Below, in pieces: positions 15,862 through 27,029 of a stretch of 64,000 nt of DNA (positions are counted from its first letter, which is position 1; every line of letters begins with the position of its first letter). Source of the stretch: Sphingomonas_R arantia (lineage in GTDB: Bacteria > Pseudomonadota > Alphaproteobacteria > Sphingomonadales > Sphingomonadaceae); the NCBI RefSeq assembly GCF_042682045.1, contig NZ_JBHUGS010000002.1:930001-994000 (forward strand), written 5' to 3'. The notes under the pieces are model-generated. The model searched no databases. It was given only the letters and a program-made list of their open reading frames with translations, and was not told where the DNA came from. A program made the position numbers and the translations under genes.

Positions 15862-17103
15862 TCAGGCCTGCTGGTCGAGCCAGATCGTCCAGTACTGCGC
15901 CAGACCTGCGCGCGGACCCGTCGTGACCGCGGCGAACGCCTGCTTCGCCGCATCCTTCTGACCCGCCTTGGCCAGTGCCATGCCGAGGCGCGTATTCAGC
16001 AGCGCCGGATCGACACCGCCCTTGGTCGCCGCCAGCTTGTACATCTCGGCCGCATTGGTGAAGTCACCATAGCCGAGATAGGCATCGCCGAGCGAAAGCG
16101 CGGTCTTGCCCGTGCCCTTCGGCCCGCGTGCCGTCGTGGCCGCCGCACCGAGTGACGCCTTGTCAGCGGCGACCTTCGGCGAAATGATGCCGTTGATCTC
16201 CGCCGCGTTGCCGCCCTTGCTCAGGTTGATGACGCCGGCGCGCGTGCCCTCGTCCAGCACGGCCTTCGCCTCGCCCGGGTAACGCAGATAGGTCGCCAGC
16301 ACATATTCCATATAGTCGCCCTGGCCCTTCATGGCCCCGGCCGCGCGCTGGAACCGCATCAGGTCCAGCTGACCGTCGGCATCCATCGGGTTCAGTTCGC
16401 GGTACGTGACCAGCGCATCGCGCCAGTTGCTCGGCGACGGGTAATCCTTGACCCACGCCCGTGTCAGCGCCGAGGTCTGTTGCGGCAGCTTGGCGGTATA
16501 GGCCATGCTGATCCCGCGACCGTACCAGTCGGCCGGAACCTTGGTGCCTGCCGCGCGCGAATTGTCGATCGCGGTCTGCAACGTCTGCAACGCCTGCGGC
16601 GTCTTGTTCTGCTTGGCCTGCGCCTCGACGAGCAACGCGTAGGCGTTCGGCTCGGTCGTCTTCAGCTCGATTGCCTTGGTCAGCATCTGCTCGGCCTTGG
16701 CATAGTTGGCGGCCTTGTACGCCGCCTGCCCGCTGGCGAGGTACAGCGTCGGCAGCTGGTCGGCCGGCGCACGGTTGCTGGCGATCAGCCCGTCGATCGC
16801 GGCCTGCTGCGTGGCCGGATTATTGTCGAGCTTCGACAGGTCGAGCGTTACCGCGGCGACATAGTAATTCTCTTCGTCAGTCTTTGCCGCGGCCTTCGCC
16901 TCGGTCAGCTTGGCGGCACCGGTGGCGGCATCACCCGCCTTGATCGCGGTCTGCGCGGCGGCCAGCGGTTCGCGGACCTCCTTGCTCAGCTTCGGGCCGG
17001 CAGGTGCGGCTTCCTTCTTCGCGGCGATCGCCGGCTGGACCATGACGGCCGCTCCGCCGAACGCCAGCGCGATACCCAACGCGGTCGTGGAAAAATGCTT
17101 CAT
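15862..17103 (-). CDS. Exported TPR-like repeat protein
   Basis: A 413-residue protein with a clear signal peptide (basic start, hydrophobic run, Ala-Ile-Ala cut near residue 28). Helical pairs of TPR character follow, such as ASGQAAYKAANYAKAEQMLTKAIEL-type units around residues 125-160 and again near residues 340-390 (LGDAYLGYGDFTNAAEMYKLA). It is Ala/Lys rich and probably a periplasmic scaffold. The true start is the ATG at 17103: the frame runs on upstream for almost 400 codons, but that part is antisense to yaaA and lacks protein character. Confidence 0.8.
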   Translation of the reverse strand: MKHFSTTALGIALAFGGAAVMVQPAIAAKKEAAPAGPKLSKEVREPLAAAQTAIKAGDAATGAAKLTEAKAAAKTDEENYYVAAVTLDLSKLDNNPATQQAAIDGLIASNRAPADQLPTLYLASGQAAYKAANYAKAEQMLTKAIELKTTEPNAYALLVEAQAKQNKTPQALQTLQTAIDNSRAAGTKVPADWYGRGISMAYTAKLPQQTSALTRAWVKDYPSPSNWRDALVTYRELNPMDADGQLDLMRFQRAAGAMKGQGDYMEYVLATYLRYPGEAKAVLDEGTRAGVINLSKGGNAAEINGIISPKVAADKASLGAAATTARGPKGTGKTALSLGDAYLGYGDFTNAAEMYKLAATKGGVDPALLNTRLGMALAKAGQKDAAKQAFAAVTTGPRAGLAQYWTIWLDQQA

Positions 17104-17126
17104 CGCCGTACGGCCTCCTTCTGACG

Positions 17127-17183
17127 GTGCCCGCGGCGCCGTCTTGATCCCGGCATTAGCTAATGCCGCCCCCGCGTGGGCAC
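17127..17183. repeat. Nested inverted repeat in a divergent promoter region
   Basis: A perfect 18-bp palindrome, CGGCATTAGCTAATGCCG (17151-17168), is enclosed by imperfect outer arms, GTGCCCGCGG (17127-17136) and CCGCGTGGGCAC (17172-17183). It lies between the TPR-type gene (minus) and yaaA (plus). It could be an operator or a cruciform; no binding factor is known. Confidence 0.55.
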
Positions 17184-17286
17184 AAGTCGTCTCCGCCAGC
17201 CGGCGTTGCGCTACGCTGAACCGGGGCCTGCATACGCCGGTTGCGCCGGCTTGGACGGGTGCCGCACATGCGCTACGCCGCGTCGC

Positions 17287-18048
17287 ATGATCGCCGTTAT
17301 CTCGCCCGCCAAATCGCTCGACTACGAGTCGCCGTTTCCCGACGTCAAACCGACCGCGCCACGGTTCGCGGACGAGGCCGAGACGCTCGCCGCCGCCGCC
17401 GCCCGGCTGACGAAGCCGAAGCTGTCGAAGCTGATGCACATTTCCGACACGCTGGCCGCGCTTAACGTCACGCGCTTCCGCGGCTTCATGGACCAGCCGG
17501 AACGCCCAGCAATCTACGCGTTCGACGGCGACGTCTATACGGGGTTCGAGGCACGCTCGCTCGAACCCGAGGCGATCGACTATGCGCAGGATCATCTCCG
17601 CATCCTGTCCGGGCTCTACGGCCTGCTCCGCCCGCTGGACCAGATCCGCCCCTACCGGCTGGAGATGGGCGTGAAGTGGGCACCCGGTCGCGGCAAGACG
17701 ATCTACGGCCACTGGGGCGCGAGGATCGCGGACCTGCTCGCCAAGGACCTGCATTCCGATGGCTCCGGCATCATCGTGAACCTCGCCAGCCAGGAATATT
17801 GGGGCGCGGTCGCCCCCACCCCGCCGGCCGGCGCGCGGATCGTCGCGATCGATTTCCGCGACGACGGCCCCAAGGGGCTCCGCTTCAACAGCTTCGCCGC
17901 CAAGCGCGCCCGCGGCATGATGGCGCGCTACATGTGCGAACATCGCATCGCCGATATCGACGGGCTGAAGTCGTTCGACAGCGACGGCTACGAATTCACT
18001 CAGGACGGCTCCGACGACGCGACGCTCCGCTTCGTCCGCGCCCGCTGA
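17287..18048 (+). CDS. yaaA: Peroxide stress protein YaaA (DUF328)
   Basis: A 253-residue protein starting MIAVISPAKSLDYESP, the family signature. FRGFMDQPERPAIYAFDGDVYTGF-type and LSGLYGLLRPLD segments are also typical, followed by NLASQEYW and the late KRARGMMARYM motif. E. coli YaaA limits free iron and oxidative DNA damage under peroxide. The ATG at 17287 is chosen from the family start; the longer frame upstream is not similar. It is followed 10 bp later by an SDR gene. Confidence 0.93.
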   Translation: MIAVISPAKSLDYESPFPDVKPTAPRFADEAETLAAAAARLTKPKLSKLMHISDTLAALNVTRFRGFMDQPERPAIYAFDGDVYTGFEARSLEPEAIDYAQDHLRILSGLYGLLRPLDQIRPYRLEMGVKWAPGRGKTIYGHWGARIADLLAKDLHSDGSGIIVNLASQEYWGAVAPTPPAGARIVAIDFRDDGPKGLRFNSFAAKRARGMMARYMCEHRIADIDGLKSFDSDGYEFTQDGSDDATLRFVRAR

Positions 18049-18058
18049 CCGCCCGGCC

Positions 18059-18745
18059 ATGACCCAGCGCGCGATCGTCATCGGTGCCACCGGCGGGATC
18101 GGCGCTGCCCTCGCCGCCGCCCTCACCGAGCAGGGCGCGACCGTCGACGCCCTGTCGCGCAAGGGCGAGCATCGCATCGACATCCTCGACGAGGCCCTCA
18201 TCGCCGACGCCGCCGCGCGCATCGCGGAGGGTCCAGCCCCCCGGCTGGTAATTGTGGCCACCGGCATGCTCCACGAACCCGGCCTCATGCCCGAACGATC
18301 GATCCGCGATCTCGACGGCGACCGCCTGCTGCGCAGCTATGCGCTCAACGCGGTCGGCCCCGCGCTCGTCGCCAAGCATTTCTTGCCCCTCCTCCCCCGC
18401 GACGGCCGCTCGGTGTTCGCGGTGCTCGGCGCACGCGTCGGCAGCATCGGCGACAACCGGCTCGGCGGCTGGACCGGCTACCGCATGGCCAAGGCCGCGC
18501 TCGCCATGCTCGTCCGCAACATCGCGATCGAGACGACGCGCCGCGCGCCGGAGGCGATCTGCGTCGGCCTCCACCCCGGCACCGTCGCGACCGAACTTAG
18601 CCTGCCGTTCCGCCGCAACCTGGCCGAAGGGCAGTTGACGCCACCCGAAACCGCCGCCGCAAACCTGCTTCGCGTGATCGCCGGACTGACCCCGGCGGAC
18701 AGCGGCAACATGCTCGCCTGGGACGGCCAGACGATCGCCCCGTGA
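18059..18745 (+). CDS. SDR family oxidoreductase (CsgA-like)
   Basis: A 228-residue Rossmann protein. The cofactor motif VIGATGGIGAALA is at the N-terminus, followed by a short first helix-loop and a YxxxK pair in TGYRMAKAA. The LHPGTVATELS segment resembles C-factor (CsgA)/YciK-like SDRs. The substrate is unknown. It lies directly behind yaaA and is probably co-transcribed with it. Confidence 0.85.
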   Translation: MTQRAIVIGATGGIGAALAAALTEQGATVDALSRKGEHRIDILDEALIADAAARIAEGPAPRLVIVATGMLHEPGLMPERSIRDLDGDRLLRSYALNAVGPALVAKHFLPLLPRDGRSVFAVLGARVGSIGDNRLGGWTGYRMAKAALAMLVRNIAIETTRRAPEAICVGLHPGTVATELSLPFRRNLAEGQLTPPETAAANLLRVIAGLTPADSGNMLAWDGQTIAP

Positions 18746-18875
18746 TACGGGCTTAAGACCAGCTTTTCCCTCGTTCGCGCCCCCTTGCGGGGTGGCGTTA
18801 CGGATGCGTTTCGTCTAGGCTCGAGGATCGTCGGGACGTACCCGATCTCCCTGATAACAACCCACGGAAACACAC

Positions 18876-21616
<2,741 letters not shown>

Positions 21617-21620
<4 letters not shown>

Positions 21621-22042
21621 CACACCCAGCGTATCCCCGCGCAGGCGGGGGCCCAGCTCGAAGCGCGAACCCACACTCCACCCCCGAACCGTTCCCCGGC
21701 GGAGGCCGGGGCCTAGACACAACCGTTCCACCCAGGCCCCAGCCTACGCCCGGAAACAACCGACGAACCATCCGCTACGTAGCCCCAGTCGCAGCCCTCA
21801 TGCTCCTAGCCGCCTGCGACCCCTTCAAACCCGACGACCCCAAATCGGTCATCGTCACCCCGGTCGGCCAATGCCAGAACCTCGGCGGCACCCCCGCAAC
21901 GCGCAAGGCCAAGGACGGCACCCCGTGGAAGGTCTGCACCTTCCCCGACACACGCGTCTGCGACCTCGAAAAGCTCCGCGTCGACAATCGCTGCTACACG
22001 ACCGTCCCGGACACCGCCCCGGAAACAACCCCTGGCAACTGA
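21617..22042 (+). CDS. Small lipoprotein (DUF333-like) with repeat-derived N-terminus
   Basis: The frame starts at an ATG overlapping the gyrA stop (ATGA). Its first ~45 codons run through two palindromic repeat units and have no protein character. A lipoprotein signal follows (VAPVAALMLLAAC, Cys at ~residue 67), then a compact Cys-rich domain (GQCQNLGGTP, WKVCTFPDTRVCDLEKL, NRCYTT) resembling DUF333. The real start may be a later non-ATG codon or the ATG at 21800, which would leave a very short signal. Expression therefore needs checking. The 3' end overlaps the convergent DUF952 gene by 49 bp. Confidence 0.55.
21634..21713. repeat. Intergenic repeat pair behind gyrA
   Basis: Two short hairpins, CCCCGCGCAGGCGGGGG (21635-21651) and CCCCGGCGGAGGCCGGGGCC (21694-21713). 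The second is identical to the unit at 54135-54154. They belong to the G/C-rich repeat family found at several gene ends in this window. Confidence 0.8.
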
Positions 22043-22359
22043 TGCACCCCGTCCGCGCCGACCGGCAGCGGATCGACCCCAACCACCGCAGACCACGGCA
22101 ACGCCGCATAGAGATGCGGAAACAGCTGCCCGCCCCGCGCCGGCTCCCACGCGAGCGGCGTCGGCAACGCATCCTCGTCCACCGACACCAGCACCAGCCC
22201 GTCGCGCCCCGCGAAATGCCGCGCCAGCGTGTCGGCCGCCTGCGTCGCCGTGGAAAAATGGATGTAGCCGTCCGCCAGATCGATCTCCGCCCCCGCAAAA
22301 CTGCCGGCCCGGCGAAACGCATCGGCGGCATCCGCCGTCATGATCTTGTAGATTGTCAT
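21994..22359 (-). CDS. DUF952 family protein
   Basis: A 121-residue protein opening MTIYKIMTADAADAFRRAG, then LADGYIHFSTATQAADTLARHF and LVSVDEDAL, the DUF952 pattern. A Glu-Pro/His-Leu-Tyr segment sits late in the domain. The function is unknown; the fold is related to ADP-ribosyl-handling proteins. Convergent with, and overlapping, the lipoprotein gene. Divergent from trmFO (78-bp gap). The long minus frame reaching 23811 is a shadow of trmFO. Confidence 0.8.
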   Translation of the reverse strand: MTIYKIMTADAADAFRRAGSFAGAEIDLADGYIHFSTATQAADTLARHFAGRDGLVLVSVDEDALPTPLAWEPARGGQLFPHLYAALPWSAVVGVDPLPVGADGVHQLPGVVSGAVSGTVV

Positions 22360-22437
22360 GCCGCCGGGATACTGCCGTGGTGGCCGCAAGGAAACCGGGG
22401 ACTTCACCAACCGCGCCGCAACGCCTAGAGCCGGTCC

Positions 22438-23748
22438 ATGTCCCATCAGATCCACATCATCGGCGGCGGCCTCGCCGGTTCCGAAGCCGCCTGGCAACTG
22501 GCCCAGGCCGGCATCCGCGTCCGCCTGTCCGAAATGCGCGGCGTCGAAGGCACGCCTGCACACCACACCGACGATCTCGCCGAACTCGTCTGCTCCAACA
22601 GCTTCCGGTCCGACGATCCCGAACGCAACGCGGTCGGCGTCCTCCACGCCGAACTGCGCACGCTCGGCTCGCTCATCATGGCGCAGGCCGACATCCACCG
22701 CGTCCCCGCCGGCTCGGCACTCGCGGTCGATCGCGACGCCTTCGCCGCCGGCGTCACCGCCGCGATCGACGCGCATCCGCTGATCGATCTCGTCCGCGAA
22801 CGCGTCGACACGCTTCCGGAGGGTCCTGCGATCATCGCCACCGGCCCGCTCACCGCGGCACCGCTGGCGGCCGCGATCGGCCAGGCGACAGGCGAAGACG
22901 CGCTCGCCTTCTTCGATGCGATCGCGCCGATCGTCCATTTCGACAGCATCGACATGGACACCTGCTGGTTCCAGTCGCGCTGGAACAAGGGCGACGGCAA
23001 GGACTACATCAACTGTCCCATGAACCGCGAGGAATATGCCGCCTTCCACGCCGGGCTGATCGCCGGTGAGAAGGGCGAATTCAAGGAATGGGAGAAGAAC
23101 ACCCCCTATTTCGACGGCTGCATGCCGATCGAGGTCATGGCCGAACGCGGGTTCGACACGCTGCGCTACGGCCCGATGAAGCCGGTCGGGCTCGACGATC
23201 CGCGCACCGGCCGCTGGCCACACGCCGTCGTCCAACTGCGCCAGGACAACGCGCTCGGCACGCTGTGGAACATTGTCGGCTTCCAGACCAAGCTGAAGCA
23301 TGCCGAACAGGTCCGGCTGTTCCGCACCATCCCAGGCCTCGCCAACGCCGAATTCGCGCGGCTTGGCGGCCTGCACCGCAACACCTTCCTGCAGGCACCC
23401 AAGCTGCTCGACGGCACGCTGCGACTGAAGAACGCCCCGAACATCCGCTTCGCCGGCCAGATCACCGGCTGCGAAGGCTATATCGAATCGGCCGCGGTCG
23501 GCCTCCTCGCCGGACGTTTCGCCGCGGCCGAACTGGCCGGGACCGAAGCACCGCCTCCGCCGCCGACCACCGCACTCGGCGCGCTGCTCGGCCACATTAC
23601 CGGCGGGGCGAAGGCGGACACCTACCAGCCGATGAACGTCAATTTCGGCCTGTTTCCGCCACTCGAAGGCGTCGCGAAAAAGGTCGACCGCAAACCCCTC
23701 ATGGCCGCCCGCGCCCGCGCCGCCCTTGAAAGCTGGATCGCCGCCTAA
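22438..23748 (+). CDS. trmFO: Methylenetetrahydrofolate-tRNA-(uracil-5-)-methyltransferase
   Basis: A 436-residue folate- and FAD-dependent enzyme making m5U54 in the tRNA T-loop. It has the FAD motif IHIIGGGLAGSEAAW, then LVCSNSFRSDDP and DMDTCWFQSRWNKGDGKDYINCPM with the catalytic Cys region. GQITGCEGYIESAAVGLLAG is the C-terminal FAD signature. Single gene, followed by a palindrome. Confidence 0.97.
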   Translation: MSHQIHIIGGGLAGSEAAWQLAQAGIRVRLSEMRGVEGTPAHHTDDLAELVCSNSFRSDDPERNAVGVLHAELRTLGSLIMAQADIHRVPAGSALAVDRDAFAAGVTAAIDAHPLIDLVRERVDTLPEGPAIIATGPLTAAPLAAAIGQATGEDALAFFDAIAPIVHFDSIDMDTCWFQSRWNKGDGKDYINCPMNREEYAAFHAGLIAGEKGEFKEWEKNTPYFDGCMPIEVMAERGFDTLRYGPMKPVGLDDPRTGRWPHAVVQLRQDNALGTLWNIVGFQTKLKHAEQVRLFRTIPGLANAEFARLGGLHRNTFLQAPKLLDGTLRLKNAPNIRFAGQITGCEGYIESAAVGLLAGRFAAAELAGTEAPPPPPTTALGALLGHITGGAKADTYQPMNVNFGLFPPLEGVAKKVDRKPLMAARARAALESWIAA

Positions 23749-23779
23749 ACACATCGCGCCCACCCAAACTACGCCAACC

Positions 23780-23839
23780 CGTTTGGTTCGAGCCTGTCGA
23801 GAACTCTGCACAGCGTTCTCGACAGGCTCGAACCAAACG
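23780..23839. repeat. Long palindrome, copy 2
   Basis: Exact 25-nt arms (23780-23804 and 23815-23839) around a 10-nt loop, with the core GTTCGAGCCTGTCGAGAAC. It lies between the convergent genes trmFO and the EF-hand gene. Same family as 1065-1124 and 47183-47244. Confidence 0.9.
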
Positions 23840-23850
23840 GCACTTGGAGA

Positions 23851-24327
23851 CTAGCTCTCCTCATCCCGCTCCGCCGGCGCGGCCACCGGCGGACACTTCG
23901 TCCGCGAAGCCGTCTTCCGCACCACCCGCGTCGTCGCGAACTCCACCGGCGTCAGCACGCCCGTCCGGTCCGCATCCGCGCCCGCGAACTTAGCCAGCGC
24001 CTTCACCGAATATTCCTCGAACGACAGCCGGCCGTCCTTATTCGCGTCCAGCTTTGCGAACGCCTTCTGCCGGCTGACCAGATATTCGGCCCGCGCAATC
24101 CCGCCATCCTTGTCCTTGTCGTACCGGCCGAAGCGCTTCTCCTCGCGCGTCTTGGCGCTCGCGGCCGGCGGCTCGCCGATCGGCGCATCCTCGCCCGCCG
24201 CCCCACGCGTCATCGCGACCGGCGCAGGCGGGATCACATCCGCCGCCCGCCCGGCCCCCTTCCACCAGAATAGCACGCCCGTCATCAGCAGCATCGCTGC
24301 CGCCGCCCCCATCAGGAACCGCCCCAT
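23851..24327 (-). CDS. EF-hand calcium-binding protein, membrane anchored or exported
   Basis: A 158-residue protein. It has an N-terminal hydrophobic helix (residues ~4-21, WW at its end) and a Pro/Ala linker. Three EF-hand-type loops follow: DKDKDGGIARAE (70-81), DANKDGRLSFEE (94-105) and DADRTGVLTPVE (118-129), the third less regular. The charged C-terminus has one Cys. It probably faces the periplasm. The ATG at 24327 is preferred, with AAGGGG seven bases upstream; ATG at 24333 is possible. The partner is unknown. Confidence 0.8.
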   Translation of the reverse strand: MGRFLMGAAAAMLLMTGVLFWWKGAGRAADVIPPAPVAMTRGAAGEDAPIGEPPAASAKTREEKRFGRYDKDKDGGIARAEYLVSRQKAFAKLDANKDGRLSFEEYSVKALAKFAGADADRTGVLTPVEFATTRVVRKTASRTKCPPVAAPAERDEES

Positions 24328-24378
24328 GTTCATCCCCTTTGACGAAAGGCTAACCGAACGGCTTGTCAGCGCCAAGCC

Positions 24379-25053
24379 CTAGCGTCCGACCAACCGATAT
24401 CGCAGCAACCGGCCGATCCGTGCCGGCGACCCGCGGCGGGCAAACTCCGCTCCGCCCCCCGCGGCGTCGATCCGCGCCAGCATCCCAAGCATCCCGAGCA
24501 CACGCAGGGACGTAGGAACCCGTCCGTCCCAGCCGTCGAACGTCCCACCCGCCAGTCGCAGCGCCGCCTTCCGGACCTCCATGTCCCGCGTTCCACGCGC
24601 CAGATCGACCAGGCCCCAGCCCGCCCCGATCCGCCGCGCCAACGCCGCATCGCCACCCAGCACCTCTGCTACCAGGCTGAACAGTTCGGCACCGCGTTCG
24701 CGCCACCCCGCCAAATCGTCCCCCTCGTCGGCCAGCACGCCGCCCCACGCTTCCGGCAGCGCCGCGATCCGTTCACCGCGCACATGCGGCAGCAGCACGT
24801 CCGCGACATGCCGCAGTAACGGTTCGGCCGGCGGCGACGCATCGTCCAGCCTGCCCAGCGCGTCGCGCCACCATGCCATCCGGAGCATCCCGATCGATGG
24901 CTCGCTCGTGGTCGACACCACCGTCCCCAGCCGGGCATCGACCCGCCACAACGCGCCCACCGCCTGCCTTACCGGGGGGGCAAGATAGGCAAGCACAAGC
25001 GCTCGTTCGGGATCCTCAGGAATCTCGGTCGGCGGCGAATCTGCGTCGTTCAT
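24379..25053 (-). CDS. Squalene/phytoene-synthase-fold protein (NDUFAF6-like)
   Basis: A 224-residue, all-helical protein. The PSIGMLRMAWWRDAL segment matches squalene/phytoene synthase relatives such as the complex I assembly factor NDUFAF6. The two Asp-rich motifs needed for prenyl-diphosphate catalysis are not visible, so enzymatic activity is doubtful. A complex I assembly or lipid-related role is inference from the family. The ATG at 25053 begins MNDADSPPTE; further upstream the frame is noise. Divergent from the Tad genes. Confidence 0.75.
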   Translation of the reverse strand: MNDADSPPTEIPEDPERALVLAYLAPPVRQAVGALWRVDARLGTVVSTTSEPSIGMLRMAWWRDALGRLDDASPPAEPLLRHVADVLLPHVRGERIAALPEAWGGVLADEGDDLAGWRERGAELFSLVAEVLGGDAALARRIGAGWGLVDLARGTRDMEVRKAALRLAGGTFDGWDGRVPTSLRVLGMLGMLARIDAAGGGAEFARRGSPARIGRLLRYRLVGR

Positions 25054-25136
25054 AAGGCGCCCATGACCCTTCCCATCCCCAATGGCAAACACGCCGTTAA
25101 CCCTGTCGGTTAGCCAGATCGTACACTCCCGCTGCC

Positions 25137-27029
25137 ATGGTCGCATCGAAACGCCGCCAGGTACGGCATAGGCACGAGAAGCAGGTAACGACAGTGGCGA
25201 GGCAGCGGGAAACGCGCACGAACCGTGCGGCGGGCGGGTTACTCCGCCGACTGCAACGGGATGCCAGCGGCAATACGCTGGCGATCATGGCGGCCGCAAT
25301 GATTCCGCTCGCCGCCGTGGTCGGGTCGGGCATGGATCTCGCCCGCACCTACCTCGTCCAATCGCGCCTGCAACAGGCCTGCGATGCAGGCGTGCTGGCC
25401 GGTCGCCGATCAATGACCGGGATCGTCCTCTCAAGCGCGGACAAGGCCCAGGCGAACAATTTCTTCAACTTCAATTTTCCCTCGGACATGTTTCGGGATG
25501 TGGTCCGGACATTCATTCCGACGGACGGAGCCGCTGGTGCCGTCGTTGGCACCGCGACCGCCCGCGTCCCGATGACGCTGATGAGCCTGATCTTCAAGAA
25601 ACCAGTGATCAACCTGGCCGTCAACTGCGAGTCCCGCCTCGATATCGCGAACACCGACGTCATGTTCGTCCTCGATGTCACTGGCTCGATGGCCTGTACG
25701 GCAAGTGATAGCACTAGTGCATGCTTAAGCCACGTAGGTTCCGTCGGTTATCGGAAAAGTGGAAGCTACTGGCTGGTACCCGAGAAATCGGGATCCCGTA
25801 TTGCCGCTCTCCGCACGGCGGTCGGCCTGTTCTATGATGCATTGGCTAGTTCGGCGGGACAGAATACTCGTTTACGGTTTGGGTTCGTTCCGTATTCGAC
25901 AACCGTCAACGTGGGCGACTTGATCCCCGCGGCTTACATAACGAAAAACTGGAACTACCAATCGCGGTACGTCCCGGAATGGTACGGTCGAAGCGGCCCG
26001 GTCAGTCGGTTCTCATTCAACTGTCGTAACTTCGAGCAGGCACGAACGCCGCGTACGGGTTACGACAGCAATGGCCGCGCGCAAGCCGTGACGGTCGAGG
26101 GCACCATCGGGTTTTGCAACGTGACGACGATCACGTATCGCCCGAACTACGCGGCTGACACACCCGAGTTCGACAACTGGCGCTACGAACAAGTGGCGTA
26201 TGACCTTTCCAAGCTCACGGGCACCGGGACGGTCAACTATAGCGACCTTGCCTATCCAAAACTCGTCTGGGGCAAGTGCATTGAAGAAGCGATGACCAGT
26301 CCGAGCAGCAGCTTCTCTATGACGAAGAACCCGGATTTGAATATAGATCTTGTGCCCGACGAAGACGCAAACCGTTGGCATCCTTATCTTCCTGACTTGA
26401 TTCACGGTCGGAAGACTCTGGCCGGAGAGTTCGTTCTAAATCCACCATCGAGTACCGAGTACCCGCAACCCTCGCTCGGGGTGGGTAACGCCTCGTGTCC
26501 TAAAGCGGCGCAGAAGCTCAAGGAAATGAAGAAGGCCGACATTACGGACTATACCAGCGCGGCTAAAGGCTTCGTTCCGCATGGCGGCACTTATCATGAC
26601 ATAGGCATGATCTGGGGCGGTCGCCTTCTCTCGCCAGACGGCCTGTTCAAGGCTGATAACGCCAGCCCCAACGGGCAGGAAATTAATCGTAACATCGTTT
26701 TCATCACTGATGGCGACATGCAACCAGGTGCTGGAACATACAGCGCATATGGGATGGAAAAACTCGACCGGCGGGTCATGGGCACATCGGGGAATGACGA
26801 TACCTCGATGAAGGCCCGTCACAATGCCCGTTTCCTCAACGTCTGCAATTCCATCAAGGACAAACAGATCACGATCTGGGTCGTCGCCTACGCCCAGACG
26901 ATGACGGACGAACTGAAGGAATGCGCCACCGACGCAAGTCATGCGATTTCGGCGCCGACTGACGCCGTCCTGAAGACGCGACTGGCCGACATCGCTACCA
27001 GAATCGCTGCGCTCAGGTTGAGCAAGTGA
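25137..27029 (+). CDS. TadG-like pilus assembly protein with VWA domain
   Basis: A 630-residue protein. A basic N-terminus leads into the Tad_N hydrophobic segment (TLAIMAAAMIPLAAVVGSG, near residues 48-66) and the DLARTYLVQSRLQQACDAGVL helix. A VWA-like domain starts at DVMFVLDVTGSM, whose DVTGS is the metal-site motif. The C-terminus (IWVVAYAQTM, then LADIATRIAALRLSK) is typical of TadG. The middle (about 25690-26850) is richer in A+T and uses codons rare in its neighbours. First of three overlapping Tad genes. The ATG at 25137 is accepted; later starts are possible. Confidence 0.85.
   Translation: MVASKRRQVRHRHEKQVTTVARQRETRTNRAAGGLLRRLQRDASGNTLAIMAAAMIPLAAVVGSGMDLARTYLVQSRLQQACDAGVLAGRRSMTGIVLSSADKAQANNFFNFNFPSDMFRDVVRTFIPTDGAAGAVVGTATARVPMTLMSLIFKKPVINLAVNCESRLDIANTDVMFVLDVTGSMACTASDSTSACLSHVGSVGYRKSGSYWLVPEKSGSRIAALRTAVGLFYDALASSAGQNTRLRFGFVPYSTTVNVGDLIPAAYITKNWNYQSRYVPEWYGRSGPVSRFSFNCRNFEQARTPRTGYDSNGRAQAVTVEGTIGFCNVTTITYRPNYAADTPEFDNWRYEQVAYDLSKLTGTGTVNYSDLAYPKLVWGKCIEEAMTSPSSSFSMTKNPDLNIDLVPDEDANRWHPYLPDLIHGRKTLAGEFVLNPPSSTEYPQPSLGVGNASCPKAAQKLKEMKKADITDYTSAAKGFVPHGGTYHDIGMIWGGRLLSPDGLFKADNASPNGQEINRNIVFITDGDMQPGAGTYSAYGMEKLDRRVMGTSGNDDTSMKARHNARFLNVCNSIKDKQITIWVVAYAQTMTDELKECATDASHAISAPTDAVLKTRLADIATRIAALRLSK

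Noticed and set aside
15862..18288. 808-codon minus-strand open frame suggesting a giant fusion upstream of the TPR-type protein
   Set aside because: The part upstream of the ATG at 17103 is antisense to yaaA and the SDR gene, with Arg/Ala/Gly-rich composition. The signal peptide begins exactly at 17103.
21994..23811. 605-codon minus-strand frame as a single protein including DUF952
   Set aside because: Only the part from the ATG at 22359 onward looks like DUF952; the rest mirrors trmFO.
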